From Lacticaseibacillus zeae DSM 20178 = KCTC 3804 (GTDB taxonomy: Bacteria > Bacillota > Bacilli > Lactobacillales > Lactobacillaceae): 64,000 nt of DNA. The stretch's first letter is position 1, and every line of letters begins with the position of its first letter. Position numbers and translations under genes: made by a program. Location: contig NZ_BACQ01000031.1 of assembly GCF_000260435.1 (NCBI RefSeq), positions 1 to 64,000 on the forward strand, in the 5' to 3' direction. This document shows, in pieces, positions 17,623-26,141 of this stretch. The notes under the pieces were generated by a model. The model did no database searches. It was given only the letters and a program-made list of their open reading frames with translations, and was not told the origin of the DNA.

Positions 17623-17919
17623 ATGAAAAAAATCCCAACCCCAAAAATTAGCAAGATTTTAAAGCAAGAGTTCATGCTCCCATTCGATCTGTCTACTCAC
17701 TCGCTAGCCAAGTCCCTTGGCATCCCGACCTCACGCATTCAAGATATCCTACATGATCGCCGGCAGATTACGGTCGATGCCTCAATTCGCTTGGGCCGTT
17801 TCTTCGGGGTATCGGACAAGTATTTTCTCAACCTTCAAAACGATATTGAGTTTAGGAATGCTACAGAGGCGTATGGAAGTGAGTACAATGCCATTCGTAG
17901 GCATCAAATCCGCGATTAA
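17623..17919 (+). CDS. HigA/VapI-type antitoxin-like HTH protein
   Basis: A 98-aa XRE-fold protein with the family layout: IPTPKISKILKQEF, then helix-turn-helix STHSLAKSLGIPTSRIQDILHDRRQITVDASIRLGRFFG and the YFLNLQNDIEF tail. In HigBA modules the HigB toxin gene precedes higA. Here the 400 bp upstream encode no recognisable HigB, so this looks like an orphan. The frame is open from 17491, but a GAGAG 9 nt before ATG 17623 and the family's usual length (~100 aa) favour the shorter form. Confidence 0.8.
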   Translation: MKKIPTPKISKILKQEFMLPFDLSTHSLAKSLGIPTSRIQDILHDRRQITVDASIRLGRFFGVSDKYFLNLQNDIEFRNATEAYGSEYNAIRRHQIRD

Positions 17920-18018
17920 GAGTTTGACGCCTAGGCTTTTCAGCAACATTTTTATTTAAGGCACCGCGGCCTTCAGGCAATCCTTGTCTGTTATCTGATT
18001 CTGTGAAATCGCAAATTG

Positions 18019-18048
18019 TTGACAGTCGATTAAAAGCGCTTTTACAAT
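18019..18048 (+). promoter_or_regulatory. Promoter with CRE-like palindrome in the spacer
   Basis: TTGACA (18019-18024), 18-bp spacer, TACAAT (18043-18048). The spacer contains the perfect palindrome AAAAGCGCTTTT (18032-18043), resembling a catabolite-responsive element with two deviations from consensus. A repressor there would block RNA polymerase. Confidence 0.65.
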
Positions 18049-18119
18049 AACGGTGTCCTTAAAAGAAAAGAATTTCGAAAATAACGTCATGGTCATTAGA
18101 AAAGTAGATGGTGGCAATC

Positions 18120-18404
18120 ATGGTATCAAAGGATGAAGTAGTTCAAGCAATGGAACGTCTCAATACCGCATTGGCAGAATCTCATCCCAACTCTGATACT
18201 GCGCGGTATGTGCGGCAAACATTGAAAAATTTGACGAACAGTGACGGTGTTGCTTTTACCGGTACACTTCAAACATTTTTCAACATGGCACCTAGCATCA
18301 AAGTATCTGACAACTTTGCATTTAGCGAAACAGAAAAGGCACTGTGGGATAAAGTCTTTTCTTTCAAACAACTTGGCAGTAACCTCTGGGGCGCGAGTCT
18401 TTAA
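18120..18404 (+). CDS. Putative bacteriocin immunity protein (EntA-immunity-like)
   Basis: A 94-aa soluble, mainly helical protein. Its size, charge and helix pattern (KDEVVQAMERLNTALAES...ARYVRQTLKNLT) resemble the four-helix immunity proteins that protect producers from pediocin-like bacteriocins. Such orphan genes are common in lactobacilli. No bacteriocin precursor with a double-glycine leader is seen within 1 kb. ATG 18120 with GGTGG 6 nt upstream is preferred to ATG 18108. It has its own promoter (18019-18048) and terminator (18427-18468). Confidence 0.55.
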   Translation: MVSKDEVVQAMERLNTALAESHPNSDTARYVRQTLKNLTNSDGVAFTGTLQTFFNMAPSIKVSDNFAFSETEKALWDKVFSFKQLGSNLWGASL

Positions 18405-18426
18405 GCGGCGCCTTGTCATACGCCAA

Positions 18427-18468
18427 TCGGCTCACAAGATTGTGGCACCCATAATCTTGTGAGCCTTT
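18427..18468 (+). terminator. Intrinsic terminator
   Basis: Perfect stem GGCTCACAAGATT / AATCTTGTGAGCC with 11-nt loop, then TTTTTATATT. Confidence 0.92.
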
Positions 18469-18597
18469 TTATATTGTTTAAACCAGCATTTCCCGGGCAA
18501 TAATTACTTGTCTCGAATGACGAGCTCGTGCGGATGCTTATCTTCCTTGTGATTTCCGATGGCGTCTGCCACAATCAGACCAAGCGAGGTGAACAAT

Positions 18598-19206
18598 TTG
18601 AATTTTTCAAAGCAGCTTCAACAAATCCGCACTGCCCATCATATGACTCAAGCCGAACTTGCCCATGATCTTAATGTCTCACGCCACACCGTTTCTAACT
18701 GGGAAAACGAGCGCAATTTACCTGACTTAGAAATGGTCACCCGCATTGCCCGGATATTTGACGTCTCCCTTGATCATCTTATTCTGGATAATCCACAGTT
18801 GAAGAAGAAATTGATCAAAGATAGTACGGTCAATCATTGGCAAACTGTGATGGCTGTCTTAACCACAGTTGTTGCCATTCTGATTGGCATGGCAACAACG
18901 ACGCTTTTTGGATTCTACCCACACTGGCTGACGCAAGCCATCTGGTGGTTACTTACTGGCACCACTTTAGTTTGGGGACATTTTATCGCCCCAAAAACAG
19001 TCGACATCTTCGCCGACTGGTCAGTTTTATCCCGCCGGCTCACTGCACTTGGCTTCCGCTTACTTGGTCTCACACTTTTAATCACGGGATTGACCATTGT
19101 CTGGTATCGCGGTATTAGCCTTGACATCATTTTGGTTATTGTCGGGAGCCTGTTCATGCTGATCCTGACAAAGCCAATTTGGCCGCAACATCAGCCTGCC
19201 AAGTAA
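18598..19206 (+). CDS. XRE-family regulator with C-terminal membrane domain
   Basis: A 202-aa protein. Residues ~1-65 form a Cro/CI-type helix-turn-helix (LQQIRTAHHMTQAELAHDLNVSRHTVSNWENERNLPDLEMV split across the fold). The remainder has four hydrophobic segments, so it is likely a membrane-tethered DNA-binding protein. I choose TTG at 18598 because AGGTGA lies 6 nt before it; an ATG at 18559 is in frame but lacks a ribosome site. It converges with the 19208 gene. The target is unknown. Confidence 0.82.
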   Translation: MNFSKQLQQIRTAHHMTQAELAHDLNVSRHTVSNWENERNLPDLEMVTRIARIFDVSLDHLILDNPQLKKKLIKDSTVNHWQTVMAVLTTVVAILIGMATTTLFGFYPHWLTQAIWWLLTGTTLVWGHFIAPKTVDIFADWSVLSRRLTALGFRLLGLTLLITGLTIVWYRGISLDIILVIVGSLFMLILTKPIWPQHQPAK

Positions 19207-19207
19207 A

Positions 19208-19912
19208 TCAGGATCCCCGATATACCTTCTCAGTCGTCCAATCGCCATCCATACTCTCAAGCGTGACCACAATCTGCTTGACCGGATGATAGATGCGCTT
19301 GGCCTGCCCCTTAGGAATCATCAAAGCAGCGGTGAACGTTTTAGATGGATTGACAAAGCCCAGTCGCGTGTAGTTCCGGTCTTTTAACCAAAAACGATAA
19401 CCGATTAAAGCAGCGTGATCACCCGTGCGCGTTGTCCCTGTGTAGCGATAAATCATACCCTGCCATTTAAAATAAACGCTGTTGGCATTCCGCCCCAAAT
19501 AAGTCACAGGGGCGGTGACTTGCCGGTGTGCATACATGGGCAATGTTTTAAAAGCCGGATACTCATTTAGTCCTTGGTACGCTTCAATGGCGCTATCAGG
19601 AACTGGCACAAGTCGGAAAAAAGAGGCTTTTTTGACTCGTATTTGGGGCGTGATCTGCTTGGCCCACTGATTGAATTGCACATTCGCGGCGCTGGTCGTC
19701 CGAACCCAGCTGTACCTGGCCAACCCAAGACAGATGAAAATAAACGGTACAATAACTGCCCATTTCCATTTCAGTCGATTCGGAACATAAACGCCAATGA
19801 TCACAAGATGATTCACAATGAGTAAAATGACAACGATAGCGAAAAATAGCCAGCCATTGTTCCATTGCTCGGCTGACTGCCACTGACTGGTGGTAAATGC
19901 ATTGGCAACCAT
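19208..19912 (-). CDS. Membrane-anchored hypothetical protein
   Basis: A 234-aa protein with two N-terminal membrane helices (residues ~18-43 and ~50-68) and an extracytoplasmic-looking beta-rich domain of about 160 residues. I do not recognise the family. The ATG at 19912 has GGGAGGT 6 nt before it; a longer frame from 19957 is not supported. It ends 1 bp from the stop of the opposite HTH gene, so the two transcripts converge. Confidence 0.65.
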   Translation of the reverse strand: MVANAFTTSQWQSAEQWNNGWLFFAIVVILLIVNHLVIIGVYVPNRLKWKWAVIVPFIFICLGLARYSWVRTTSAANVQFNQWAKQITPQIRVKKASFFRLVPVPDSAIEAYQGLNEYPAFKTLPMYAHRQVTAPVTYLGRNANSVYFKWQGMIYRYTGTTRTGDHAALIGYRFWLKDRNYTRLGFVNPSKTFTAALMIPKGQAKRIYHPVKQIVVTLESMDGDWTTEKVYRGS

Positions 19913-20034
19913 GCTGCACCTCCCGACTCGTTTGTCTTCCTCAAAATAGCGCTTCAATATAACAATTAATTGCTTTGCATTTTACACGCAGTCAAATAAA
20001 ATAAAAAGTCGCAGGCTTCATTTCAGCCAACATA

Positions 20035-20073
20035 AAACGACGATCGCAGGAAGCTTCTCGCGATCGCCGTTTT
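20035..20073 (-). terminator. Terminator of nrdD
   Basis: Stem AAACGGCGATCGC / GCGATCGTCGTTT (minus strand, one mismatch), just after the nrdD stop codon. Confidence 0.85.
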
Positions 20074-20096
20074 AATATGCTAGTACTTATTTCATC

Positions 20097-22280
20097 TTAC
20101 TTTTCCCGCCGATTAGCCACCTGATTCAAGCTAAACGAGATATGTTTCTTTCGGTGGATAATTTCTTCCTGACGACCGTGAACCATCGGCCGCTTGTTTG
20201 GATTGCCGAGGTAGCCGCAGAGGCGCTTGACCACATCGCAGGTTGCCGGGTCGTGGTTGCCGCATTCCGGGCATTCGTAACCTTTCGCTGTTGCCGTGAA
20301 TTCACCCTTGAAGCCGCACTTGAAGCATTGATCAATTGGCGTGTTCGTGCCGAGATAACCGATCTTATCATAGGCATAGTCCCAAACTGCCTCAAGCGCT
20401 TTTGGGTTCTGCTTCAGATTTGGGTACTCACAGTAGTGGATGAAGCCACCGGCACTGTACTGCGGATAATCCTTTTCAAAATCGAGTTTCTCAAACGGAG
20501 TCGGTGATTTACGGACATCATAATGGAAGCTGTTGGTGTAATATTCCTTGTCCGTAATGTCTTTGACGATCCCGAATTTCTTGGTATCGTCGCGGCAGAA
20601 GGTATCAGTCAGGGACTCACTCGGCGTACCGTAAACCGAAAAATGATACCCATACTGCTTTTCCCAGGCTTTGCAGTGATCATCCAACGCCTTGACGATC
20701 GAAACGGAAAACGCCTTGGCTTCGGGATTCTTTTCCCATGCTGAACCATAGAAAACCGTGCCGACTTCGTATAAGCCGATGTAACCAAGCGATACCGTGG
20801 CGCGGCCGTTTTTGAATAGGTCATCGACGCTGTCTGTGTCAGCCAAACGCTTGCCAAATGCGCCGTACTTGTAAAGAATCGGGGCACTTTCCGGCGTCGC
20901 TTGTTTGGTGCGCTCAATCTTATACAACAGACCTTCCTTGCAGATGCGCATCCGTTCTTCAAAAATCTTCCAGAACTTGTCCTTGTCGCCTTTGGACTCC
21001 ATGGCAATCCTTGGCAGATTAACCGTGATCACCCCAAGGTTCATCCGGCCGGCGTTGACTTCCTTGCCGGTCTTAGGATCGGTCCAGCCTTGCAAAAAGC
21101 TGCGGCAACCCATGGGCGCTTTGAATGAGCCGGTCAGCCGCTTGATGGTATCGTATGACACGACATCCGGGTACATCCGCTTGGTGGCACATTCAATAGC
21201 CAGCTGCTTGATGTCATAGTTAGGATCTTCCGGGTTGAGATTCAATCCGCGCTTCAACGTGAAGACCAGCTTCGGAAAAATCGCAGTACGGCGCTCTTTA
21301 CCCAGACCAAGAATCCGAATTTTCAGAATATCCTTTTGAATTTCCCGTTCGATCCAGCTGGTGCCCAATCCAAAGCCAACGGTGACAAAAGGCGTCTGTC
21401 CTTGCGTCGAATAAAGGGTGTTGACCTGATATTCCAACGTTTGCAAGGCATCATAAATATCCTTCTTGGTCTGCTTCACAGCCAACGCTTTCAATTGGGC
21501 CGGATCATCAATCACATCGCCGAATTCCTTTAGATGTTTCTGATAATTTTTCTCGGCAAACGGGGCCAGCACCTGATCCGTGCGATCACTGGAGCAGCCG
21601 CCATATTGGCTGGAAGCCACATTCGCGATAATCTGGGTCATCTGAGTCACAGCCACCTGAATCGAGTGGGCCGGCTCCACTTCAGCGTTACCGATGCAAA
21701 AGCCATGATTCAACATGTAGTCAAAATCAATTAAGCAGCAGTTGGTTTCTGCCATAAACGGGGTGTAATCGAGGTCATGCCAATGAATGTCGCCACGCAG
21801 ATGGGCATTGGCCACAGCTGGCGGCAACATTTTCAGCCCGACTGCCTTAGCCACAGCACCGGCAGTGAGATCGCGCTGGGTCGAGAACACGCGGCTATCC
21901 TTATTGGCATTCTCGTTCACCACGCTCTTGTCGCGATTGACAAGCTTCGCCACATTGTAATTGACATCTTGCTTCTGCTTACGCGCTAAATCCCGCTTCA
22001 GCCGATATTGCGTATACGCCTCGGCCCAGTCATACTTCTCGGCTGCAATCAGCGTCTGTTCAACCACCGTTTGAACCTCGGCGATTTCAACGTCATCATG
22101 ATAGCGATCGCGAATTTTAGCCGTCACCGTATCCGTCAAGTGATCAATCGTCAGCACATCACTGGGTGACAGCTCTGCCACACTCTCCGCCGCCTTTGTA
22201 ATCGCAGTGCTAATCTTGCTCGCATCAAAATCAACGATGCGCCCGTCTCGTTTCTTGATTTGTGTATAAAATTCAATCAT
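20097..22280 (-). CDS. nrdD: Anaerobic ribonucleoside-triphosphate reductase
   Basis: A 727-aa class III ribonucleotide reductase that makes dNTPs without oxygen. N-terminal ATP-cone (residues ~3-95: KKRDGRIVDFDASKI). The catalytic region holds the NCCLIDFDYML segment. The zinc site near the C-terminus is CFKCGF...CPECG, followed by the glycyl-radical segment VVKRLCGYLGN. The activase NrdG, usually encoded just downstream, is absent here: a terminator at 20035-20073 follows directly. So activation must come from a gene elsewhere. An AT-rich upstream inverted repeat (22394-22410) may be regulatory. Confidence 0.95.
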   Translation of the reverse strand: MIEFYTQIKKRDGRIVDFDASKISTAITKAAESVAELSPSDVLTIDHLTDTVTAKIRDRYHDDVEIAEVQTVVEQTLIAAEKYDWAEAYTQYRLKRDLARKQKQDVNYNVAKLVNRDKSVVNENANKDSRVFSTQRDLTAGAVAKAVGLKMLPPAVANAHLRGDIHWHDLDYTPFMAETNCCLIDFDYMLNHGFCIGNAEVEPAHSIQVAVTQMTQIIANVASSQYGGCSSDRTDQVLAPFAEKNYQKHLKEFGDVIDDPAQLKALAVKQTKKDIYDALQTLEYQVNTLYSTQGQTPFVTVGFGLGTSWIEREIQKDILKIRILGLGKERRTAIFPKLVFTLKRGLNLNPEDPNYDIKQLAIECATKRMYPDVVSYDTIKRLTGSFKAPMGCRSFLQGWTDPKTGKEVNAGRMNLGVITVNLPRIAMESKGDKDKFWKIFEERMRICKEGLLYKIERTKQATPESAPILYKYGAFGKRLADTDSVDDLFKNGRATVSLGYIGLYEVGTVFYGSAWEKNPEAKAFSVSIVKALDDHCKAWEKQYGYHFSVYGTPSESLTDTFCRDDTKKFGIVKDITDKEYYTNSFHYDVRKSPTPFEKLDFEKDYPQYSAGGFIHYCEYPNLKQNPKALEAVWDYAYDKIGYLGTNTPIDQCFKCGFKGEFTATAKGYECPECGNHDPATCDVVKRLCGYLGNPNKRPMVHGRQEEIIHRKKHISFSLNQVANRREK

Positions 22281-22393
22281 GGCTAATCCCCCAGTACACT
22301 GACTTGTTCCACTTGCATCAATATATATAGTATACAGGATTTTTCTTCAAAAGAAAGCACTAAACTACTAAATTTGGTAGGTAATGACACGAT

Positions 22394-22410
22394 ACTATAC
22401 ATGATATAGT
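22394..22410. promoter_or_regulatory. Inverted repeat upstream of nrdD
   Basis: ACTATACATGATATAGT (arms ACTATA/TATAGT), about 115 bp before nrdD. A second AT-rich element (CAATATATATAG) lies at 22319-22330. NrdR boxes (ACACWATATATWGTGT) look similar but neither fits cleanly, so the regulator is uncertain. Confidence 0.35.
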
Positions 22411-22753
22411 GGTTTTGCATCATTTGATTGTTAACGATTGATTTTTAAAATAACGGCTCATCCGTCTCAGAACATAACAAACTCGCATAGCTGCGGCTTT
22501 ATCGTGTCATCAAAAAAGGCGGCCGTTCCGCAAGACGATCATTCATCGTCCTGCAAACCGGTCGCATCTCGTTTTAAAGCCCGCGATGGTCCTGATTTGA
22601 TGCTGCTTGGCAAAACCGTTCAACGCCGTCAACTGAAAGTTAGCCCACACCGGCTGGATTCAGGATCACAAGCTCAAAGGCTTCGGATCAATTTTCTTTC
22701 TCAGCTTGCGCATAAATAAAGTCAGAATTCAAACATTCTATACATTTTTTTAA
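22411..22753. other. Intergenic region without recognised gene
   Basis: About 340 bp between the nrdD control region and the DUF2798 gene. The open frames here have no ribosome site and no family resemblance. I see no RNA gene. Confidence 0.4.
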
Positions 22754-23248
22754 TTATCCCAACTGTCTTTTTTCATCAAGTCTTGTATGCAGTTGTAAAA
22801 GTGCAAATCTGGCAATCGGCTGTGCGATACACATTTCAACGAATAATGAAATAGCAAAGTTTCTGGGCCACTTATAGAAAAACATCTGTATCGGTTCTAA
22901 GGTGATAGCGCGTGTCCCAATCCATGTTCCGATTACAGTCAGAAAAACAGACATCATCAATACTGTACATAAAATATTCACGACAATATGAGAGCGGAAA
23001 CTGTCGTCTTTCGCCGCAATCAGAGCTGTCATTTTTTCTGCCGGTATATAAGTAATAAGCACAATAGCAATCACACTCAGCCAGATAAACGGAAGTATCG
23101 TCAGTACGTCTCGCCACACATAAAGGTGAAATCCTGACTCAAAACAGGTAATAAGCGGCGCGATAATATTTACAGAGACAATAGAGACAATCCCCATAAA
23201 TAGTGCAAATTCTTTTTTGTTACGTGGTAATTTCATGTAAAAATCCAT
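22754..23248 (-). CDS. DUF2798-family membrane protein
   Basis: A 164-aa protein with four hydrophobic helices. It follows the DUF2798 pattern: LPRNKKEFALFMGIVSIVSVNIIAPLI at the start, with the repeat-like IGTWIGTR...IQMFFYKWPRNFAISLFVEMCIAQPIAR in the second half. No function is established for the family. ATG 23248 has AGGAGG upstream; the frame is open to 23281 but without a site. A hairpin on the minus strand at 23350-23400 separates it from upstream DNA. Confidence 0.75.
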   Translation of the reverse strand: MDFYMKLPRNKKEFALFMGIVSIVSVNIIAPLITCFESGFHLYVWRDVLTILPFIWLSVIAIVLITYIPAEKMTALIAAKDDSFRSHIVVNILCTVLMMSVFLTVIGTWIGTRAITLEPIQMFFYKWPRNFAISLFVEMCIAQPIARFALLQLHTRLDEKRQLG

Positions 23249-23351
23249 CTTTATAGTTCCTCCTAAAATCAAAAAGTGCAATAGAAAAACGGCTCAGACA
23301 ATACAAGATTCCCGATATTCGAGACGCTTTGGTAGAAAATCCGACAAACAA

Positions 23352-23396
23352 AAAAACAACGTAGAAGCATCAAAATTCTACGCTGTCCGCTGTTTG
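23352..23396 (-). terminator. Minus-strand intrinsic terminator
   Basis: On the minus strand, AGCGTAGAATTTTGATGCTTCTACGTT (stem CGTAGAA/TTCTACG) is followed by GTTTTTTTG. It ends a transcript from the right, possibly that of the broken HTH gene. Confidence 0.7.
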
Positions 23397-23853
23397 ACTC
23401 CTTAATTCTACCAAAGGTTTTCTTCTATTGTCAATTAAAAGATCAATCAGAATGTTTCCCGACTATCAGTGTATTGTATTCCCCATATAATGAATAACTG
23501 AGCCGCCATCCCCTCGTTTTAACGAGAGGATTTTATGGTTTATATGATTTCCCTCTAGATACTCCTTGTGTTTCTTTACTTCTCCATATAATTTCCTTGA
23601 TGGCATATTCATGGTCATAATCCTCTTTCAAAAGGAAATGCAAGATCTGTGTTGAATACACGCCGATTTAGTCTTTTTCATCTCATTCCTCCCACACCTT
23701 TAATAACTATATTTTAACGCAGGATTTTATTTCTCGTAAGTTTTAATTTTGTTTTTTTGCGTTTGTAGATCTATACGAGTCCGTCTTTGTGCGATATCTT
23801 GCAGCATCATAATATGTTCTTTTATATGCAAAAAGGTATTTCATGAGTTGTTT
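23397..23853. other. AT-rich intergenic region
   Basis: About 450 bp, markedly AT-rich, with no open frame of interest. It lies between the terminator and the truncated HTH gene and looks like decayed accessory DNA. A short hairpin CTCGTTTTAACGAG sits near 23515. Confidence 0.4.
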
Positions 23854-23997
23854 CTAATGTCCTTCTGCTCGGGGAACTTCTGGGTCCCACGTTGAAACTA
23901 ACGCCTTCAAACTACCAATAAAATCTGCCAAAACCTGCTGGGTAATGCCCGTCTGTTTCCGATAAGTGCTGATCACAGCCCCCGCATTGATTACCAT
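23854..23997 (-). pseudogene. Truncated XRE-type regulator
   Basis: 47 codons: MVINAGAVISTYRKQTGITQQVLADFIG is a normal start of a Cro/CI helix-turn-helix, after which the expected recognition helix is replaced by SLKALVSTWDPEVPRAEGH and a stop. GAGGAGG precedes the ATG, so it was once a real gene. Probably a decayed relative of XRE regulators that control a neighbouring transporter. Confidence 0.65.
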
Positions 23998-24114
23998 TTG
24001 GCCTCCTCTTTTCTGACTTCTATTCTCACTGTAAGGGCGCACATCATCGCTATATATCGAGGCTCTGTAAACTTAGGGCCGTTAAAGTCAACCATCAAGA
24101 TACTTTTGGGTAAC

Positions 24115-24163
24115 AAAATAGCCCCAGACAAACGACCTTCGTTTGAAGTCATTTGTCTGGGGC
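24115..24163 (-). terminator. Terminator of the 24251 MFS gene
   Basis: Minus-strand stem GCCCCAGACAAATGAC...GGTCGTTTGTCTGGGGC followed by TATTTTG. The arms are long and nearly perfect. Confidence 0.75.
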
Positions 24164-24250
24164 CAGTTACGCAACACCCAAGCCTAAACCATTTAAACAA
24201 CCATCATGACACAGTTGCTACACTGAATACACTCATCAGTGTCACTTCTT

Positions 24251-25465
24251 TTAATCTCGTTTTCCCTTACTTGTCCTAAAAATCAAAATATAAGAAATTG
24301 CGATCATGACTACCGTGAAGAACGAAAATACCGTCAACATTAAAACCGTACCCCATTGTTGGATGACAATGCCAATAAGAGGATTGACGATCATGGTGAC
24401 CAAGCTAACGGCAAATGAAAGCCCTGATATCAAAGTAGCCCGTGCTGAATCCTTAACCCATAAATTCAGCATCTCCATAACAATCGGATCCAAAATGTCG
24501 ACTGTGACATACAATAAACAGGCACCAATTAAGAAAATGTAGGCATTAGATTGAACTTGAAGGATCATCCCCACGCTAAGTAAACCAATGATGATCAGCG
24601 ATAGCGTCTGATAGCTTACTTTTGTGAGTCGGAAAGCCTGGGTTGCGACAAATCCGCCGACAAAGCTGAAAATCATAAAAATCGTCCCATTTGCAGAAGA
24701 AGTGAACCCGAGGTCTGAAACATAAGACGGCAGCAAAGAAAAAATGGCGTTGACCATCGCAACGACGAGTGTTGTGAAAACAACAAGAAAAAGAACGTTC
24801 GCCGACCTTCTCACCTCATCAAAGACCAGAAGGATGTCCTTGACCTTTTCATACTGTGAAGAAACCCGAACTGATTCAACGGTAGACTTTTCTTCTTTCA
24901 TCGATACAATAACCCCACCGGCTCCCAGCAGCATAAATGCCTGAAAAAAATAGGGCGACATCTCATTTAACGAATATAAATACCCGCCAATAAACGTTGC
25001 TATACCGGTCACGATGGCACTAATCAGCTGAATTCTGCCACGAATTTTTGCATATGCTTTCTCCAACCCATCGCGCCGGATTGCTTCAAAAAACAAAGCA
25101 TCATCTGCACCGCTAAGAAGCGCATTACCTACACCTTCCAAAATAAACGCAAACACAATAACGGTAAATCCCAGAGAATGATTCGTCAGATTCACGCTGG
25201 TCATGATTAATGGCGAGAGAATCAGCAAAAACAACCCAATCGCAATAACCGATTTCTTCTTGAAAAGGTCACTTAAAACACCGCTCGGGATTTCGAATGC
25301 AAATTGAGAGAATAAAAACAGCGATTGCAACGCAGCAAACTGCACCAAACTGAATTTCAAAAAATGAACCAGAAAGATGACGTTGACAATTCTCGTAAAT
25401 CTCAGCTGTGTGAACAGGGTGTACAGGTAGTATTTTTGTATGCTCTGCGACGGTTGACGATTCAT
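24251..25465 (-). CDS. MFS-family exporter
   Basis: A 404-aa protein with about 12 membrane helices. The first-loop motif appears as FEIPSGVLSDLFKKKSVIAIG, typical of the major facilitator superfamily drug or sugar-type exporters, and GADDALFFEAIRRDGLEKAYAKIRGR marks the third loop. AGGAGTG lies 8 nt before the ATG. A remnant HTH gene downstream may once have been its regulator. The substrate is unknown. Confidence 0.87.
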   Translation of the reverse strand: MNRQPSQSIQKYYLYTLFTQLRFTRIVNVIFLVHFLKFSLVQFAALQSLFLFSQFAFEIPSGVLSDLFKKKSVIAIGLFLLILSPLIMTSVNLTNHSLGFTVIVFAFILEGVGNALLSGADDALFFEAIRRDGLEKAYAKIRGRIQLISAIVTGIATFIGGYLYSLNEMSPYFFQAFMLLGAGGVIVSMKEEKSTVESVRVSSQYEKVKDILLVFDEVRRSANVLFLVVFTTLVVAMVNAIFSLLPSYVSDLGFTSSANGTIFMIFSFVGGFVATQAFRLTKVSYQTLSLIIIGLLSVGMILQVQSNAYIFLIGACLLYVTVDILDPIVMEMLNLWVKDSARATLISGLSFAVSLVTMIVNPLIGIVIQQWGTVLMLTVFSFFTVVMIAISYILIFRTSKGKRD

Positions 25466-25641
25466 CCCACACTCCTGTTAAGCGCTTCTTAAATTCTACA
25501 AATATACAGACCTTATCCGGGTTTCTCACAAGAATTTTGGCCTGCACACTTGCAGTAGACGCTCACGTTAATTTAATGACATTATCATTAAATAAATAAA
25601 GTGTAAAGAACTTTTAATTTCTCTCAACGAGTTCCGAGTAT

Positions 25642-25683
25642 AAAAAAGCCCAAGCAAGCTCGTCACAATCAAGTCTGCTTGGT
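25642..25683 (-). terminator. Terminator of the ATPase-arsR operon
   Basis: Minus-strand stem CCAAGCAGACTTG ... AGCTTGCTTGG followed by GCTTTTTTATA, about 50 bp past the arsR stop. Confidence 0.8.
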
Positions 25684-25730
25684 CATTCCTTTTCAGCAAT
25701 AATATACGACGATTTTCCCGCATGACAATC

Positions 25731-26075
25731 CTATTGCCCATGCTGCTTCTCTTCTATATGCGCCTTAGTTAACTCATAAATCTCCAAAACATGATCATCG
25801 ACCAAGTGGTAATAAATCTGCTTGCCCGAGCGATCGCCCACAACGAGGCGCGTCTGTTTCAAAATTCGCAACTGGTGCGACACGGTGGATTGGCCAAGGT
25901 CTAACATGGCCGCAAGCTCGTTGACGGTGATGGGTCCTTTGGCAATGGCCAAAATAATCCGCATCCGGGTAGGGTCGCTCATGGTTTTAAAGACTTCGAG
26001 GATATCACGTAAGCCCTCATCGTCGGGAATATCACTGTCGCTGGCGGCAGTTGTATGAACATCATTGGTTGTCAT
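25731..26075 (-). CDS. ArsR/SmtB-family metal-sensing repressor
   Basis: A 114-aa winged-helix repressor: LRDILEVFKTMSDPTRMRIILAIAKGPITVNELAAML, recognition helix LDLGQSTVSHQLRILKQTRLV, and wing DRSGKQIYYHLVDDHVLEIYEL. The C-terminal His and Asp residues (HLVDDHVLEIYELTKAHIEE) match the alpha-5 metal-site region of SmtB/CzrA types (Zn, Cd or Co). An AAGGAG fits the second ATG (26075) better than the first (26081). It lies 66 bp behind the ATPase gene in the same operon, whose promoter contains its probable operator (28029-28048). Confidence 0.9.
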   Translation of the reverse strand: MTTNDVHTTAASDSDIPDDEGLRDILEVFKTMSDPTRMRIILAIAKGPITVNELAAMLDLGQSTVSHQLRILKQTRLVVGDRSGKQIYYHLVDDHVLEIYELTKAHIEEKQHGQ

Positions 26076-26141
26076 CTTCATGGCTCCTTACGATACATAA
26101 GGCCATTTTAGCAGACTTTTGCATCGAAGGCGGTTTTTGCC

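Noticed and set aside
22311-22410. NrdR boxes before nrdD
   Set aside because: AT-rich inverted repeats are present, but neither fits the NrdR consensus well; kept only as a weak regulatory candidate.
22438-22719. Plus-strand open frame of 93 codons
   Set aside because: No ribosome site, no recognisable pattern.
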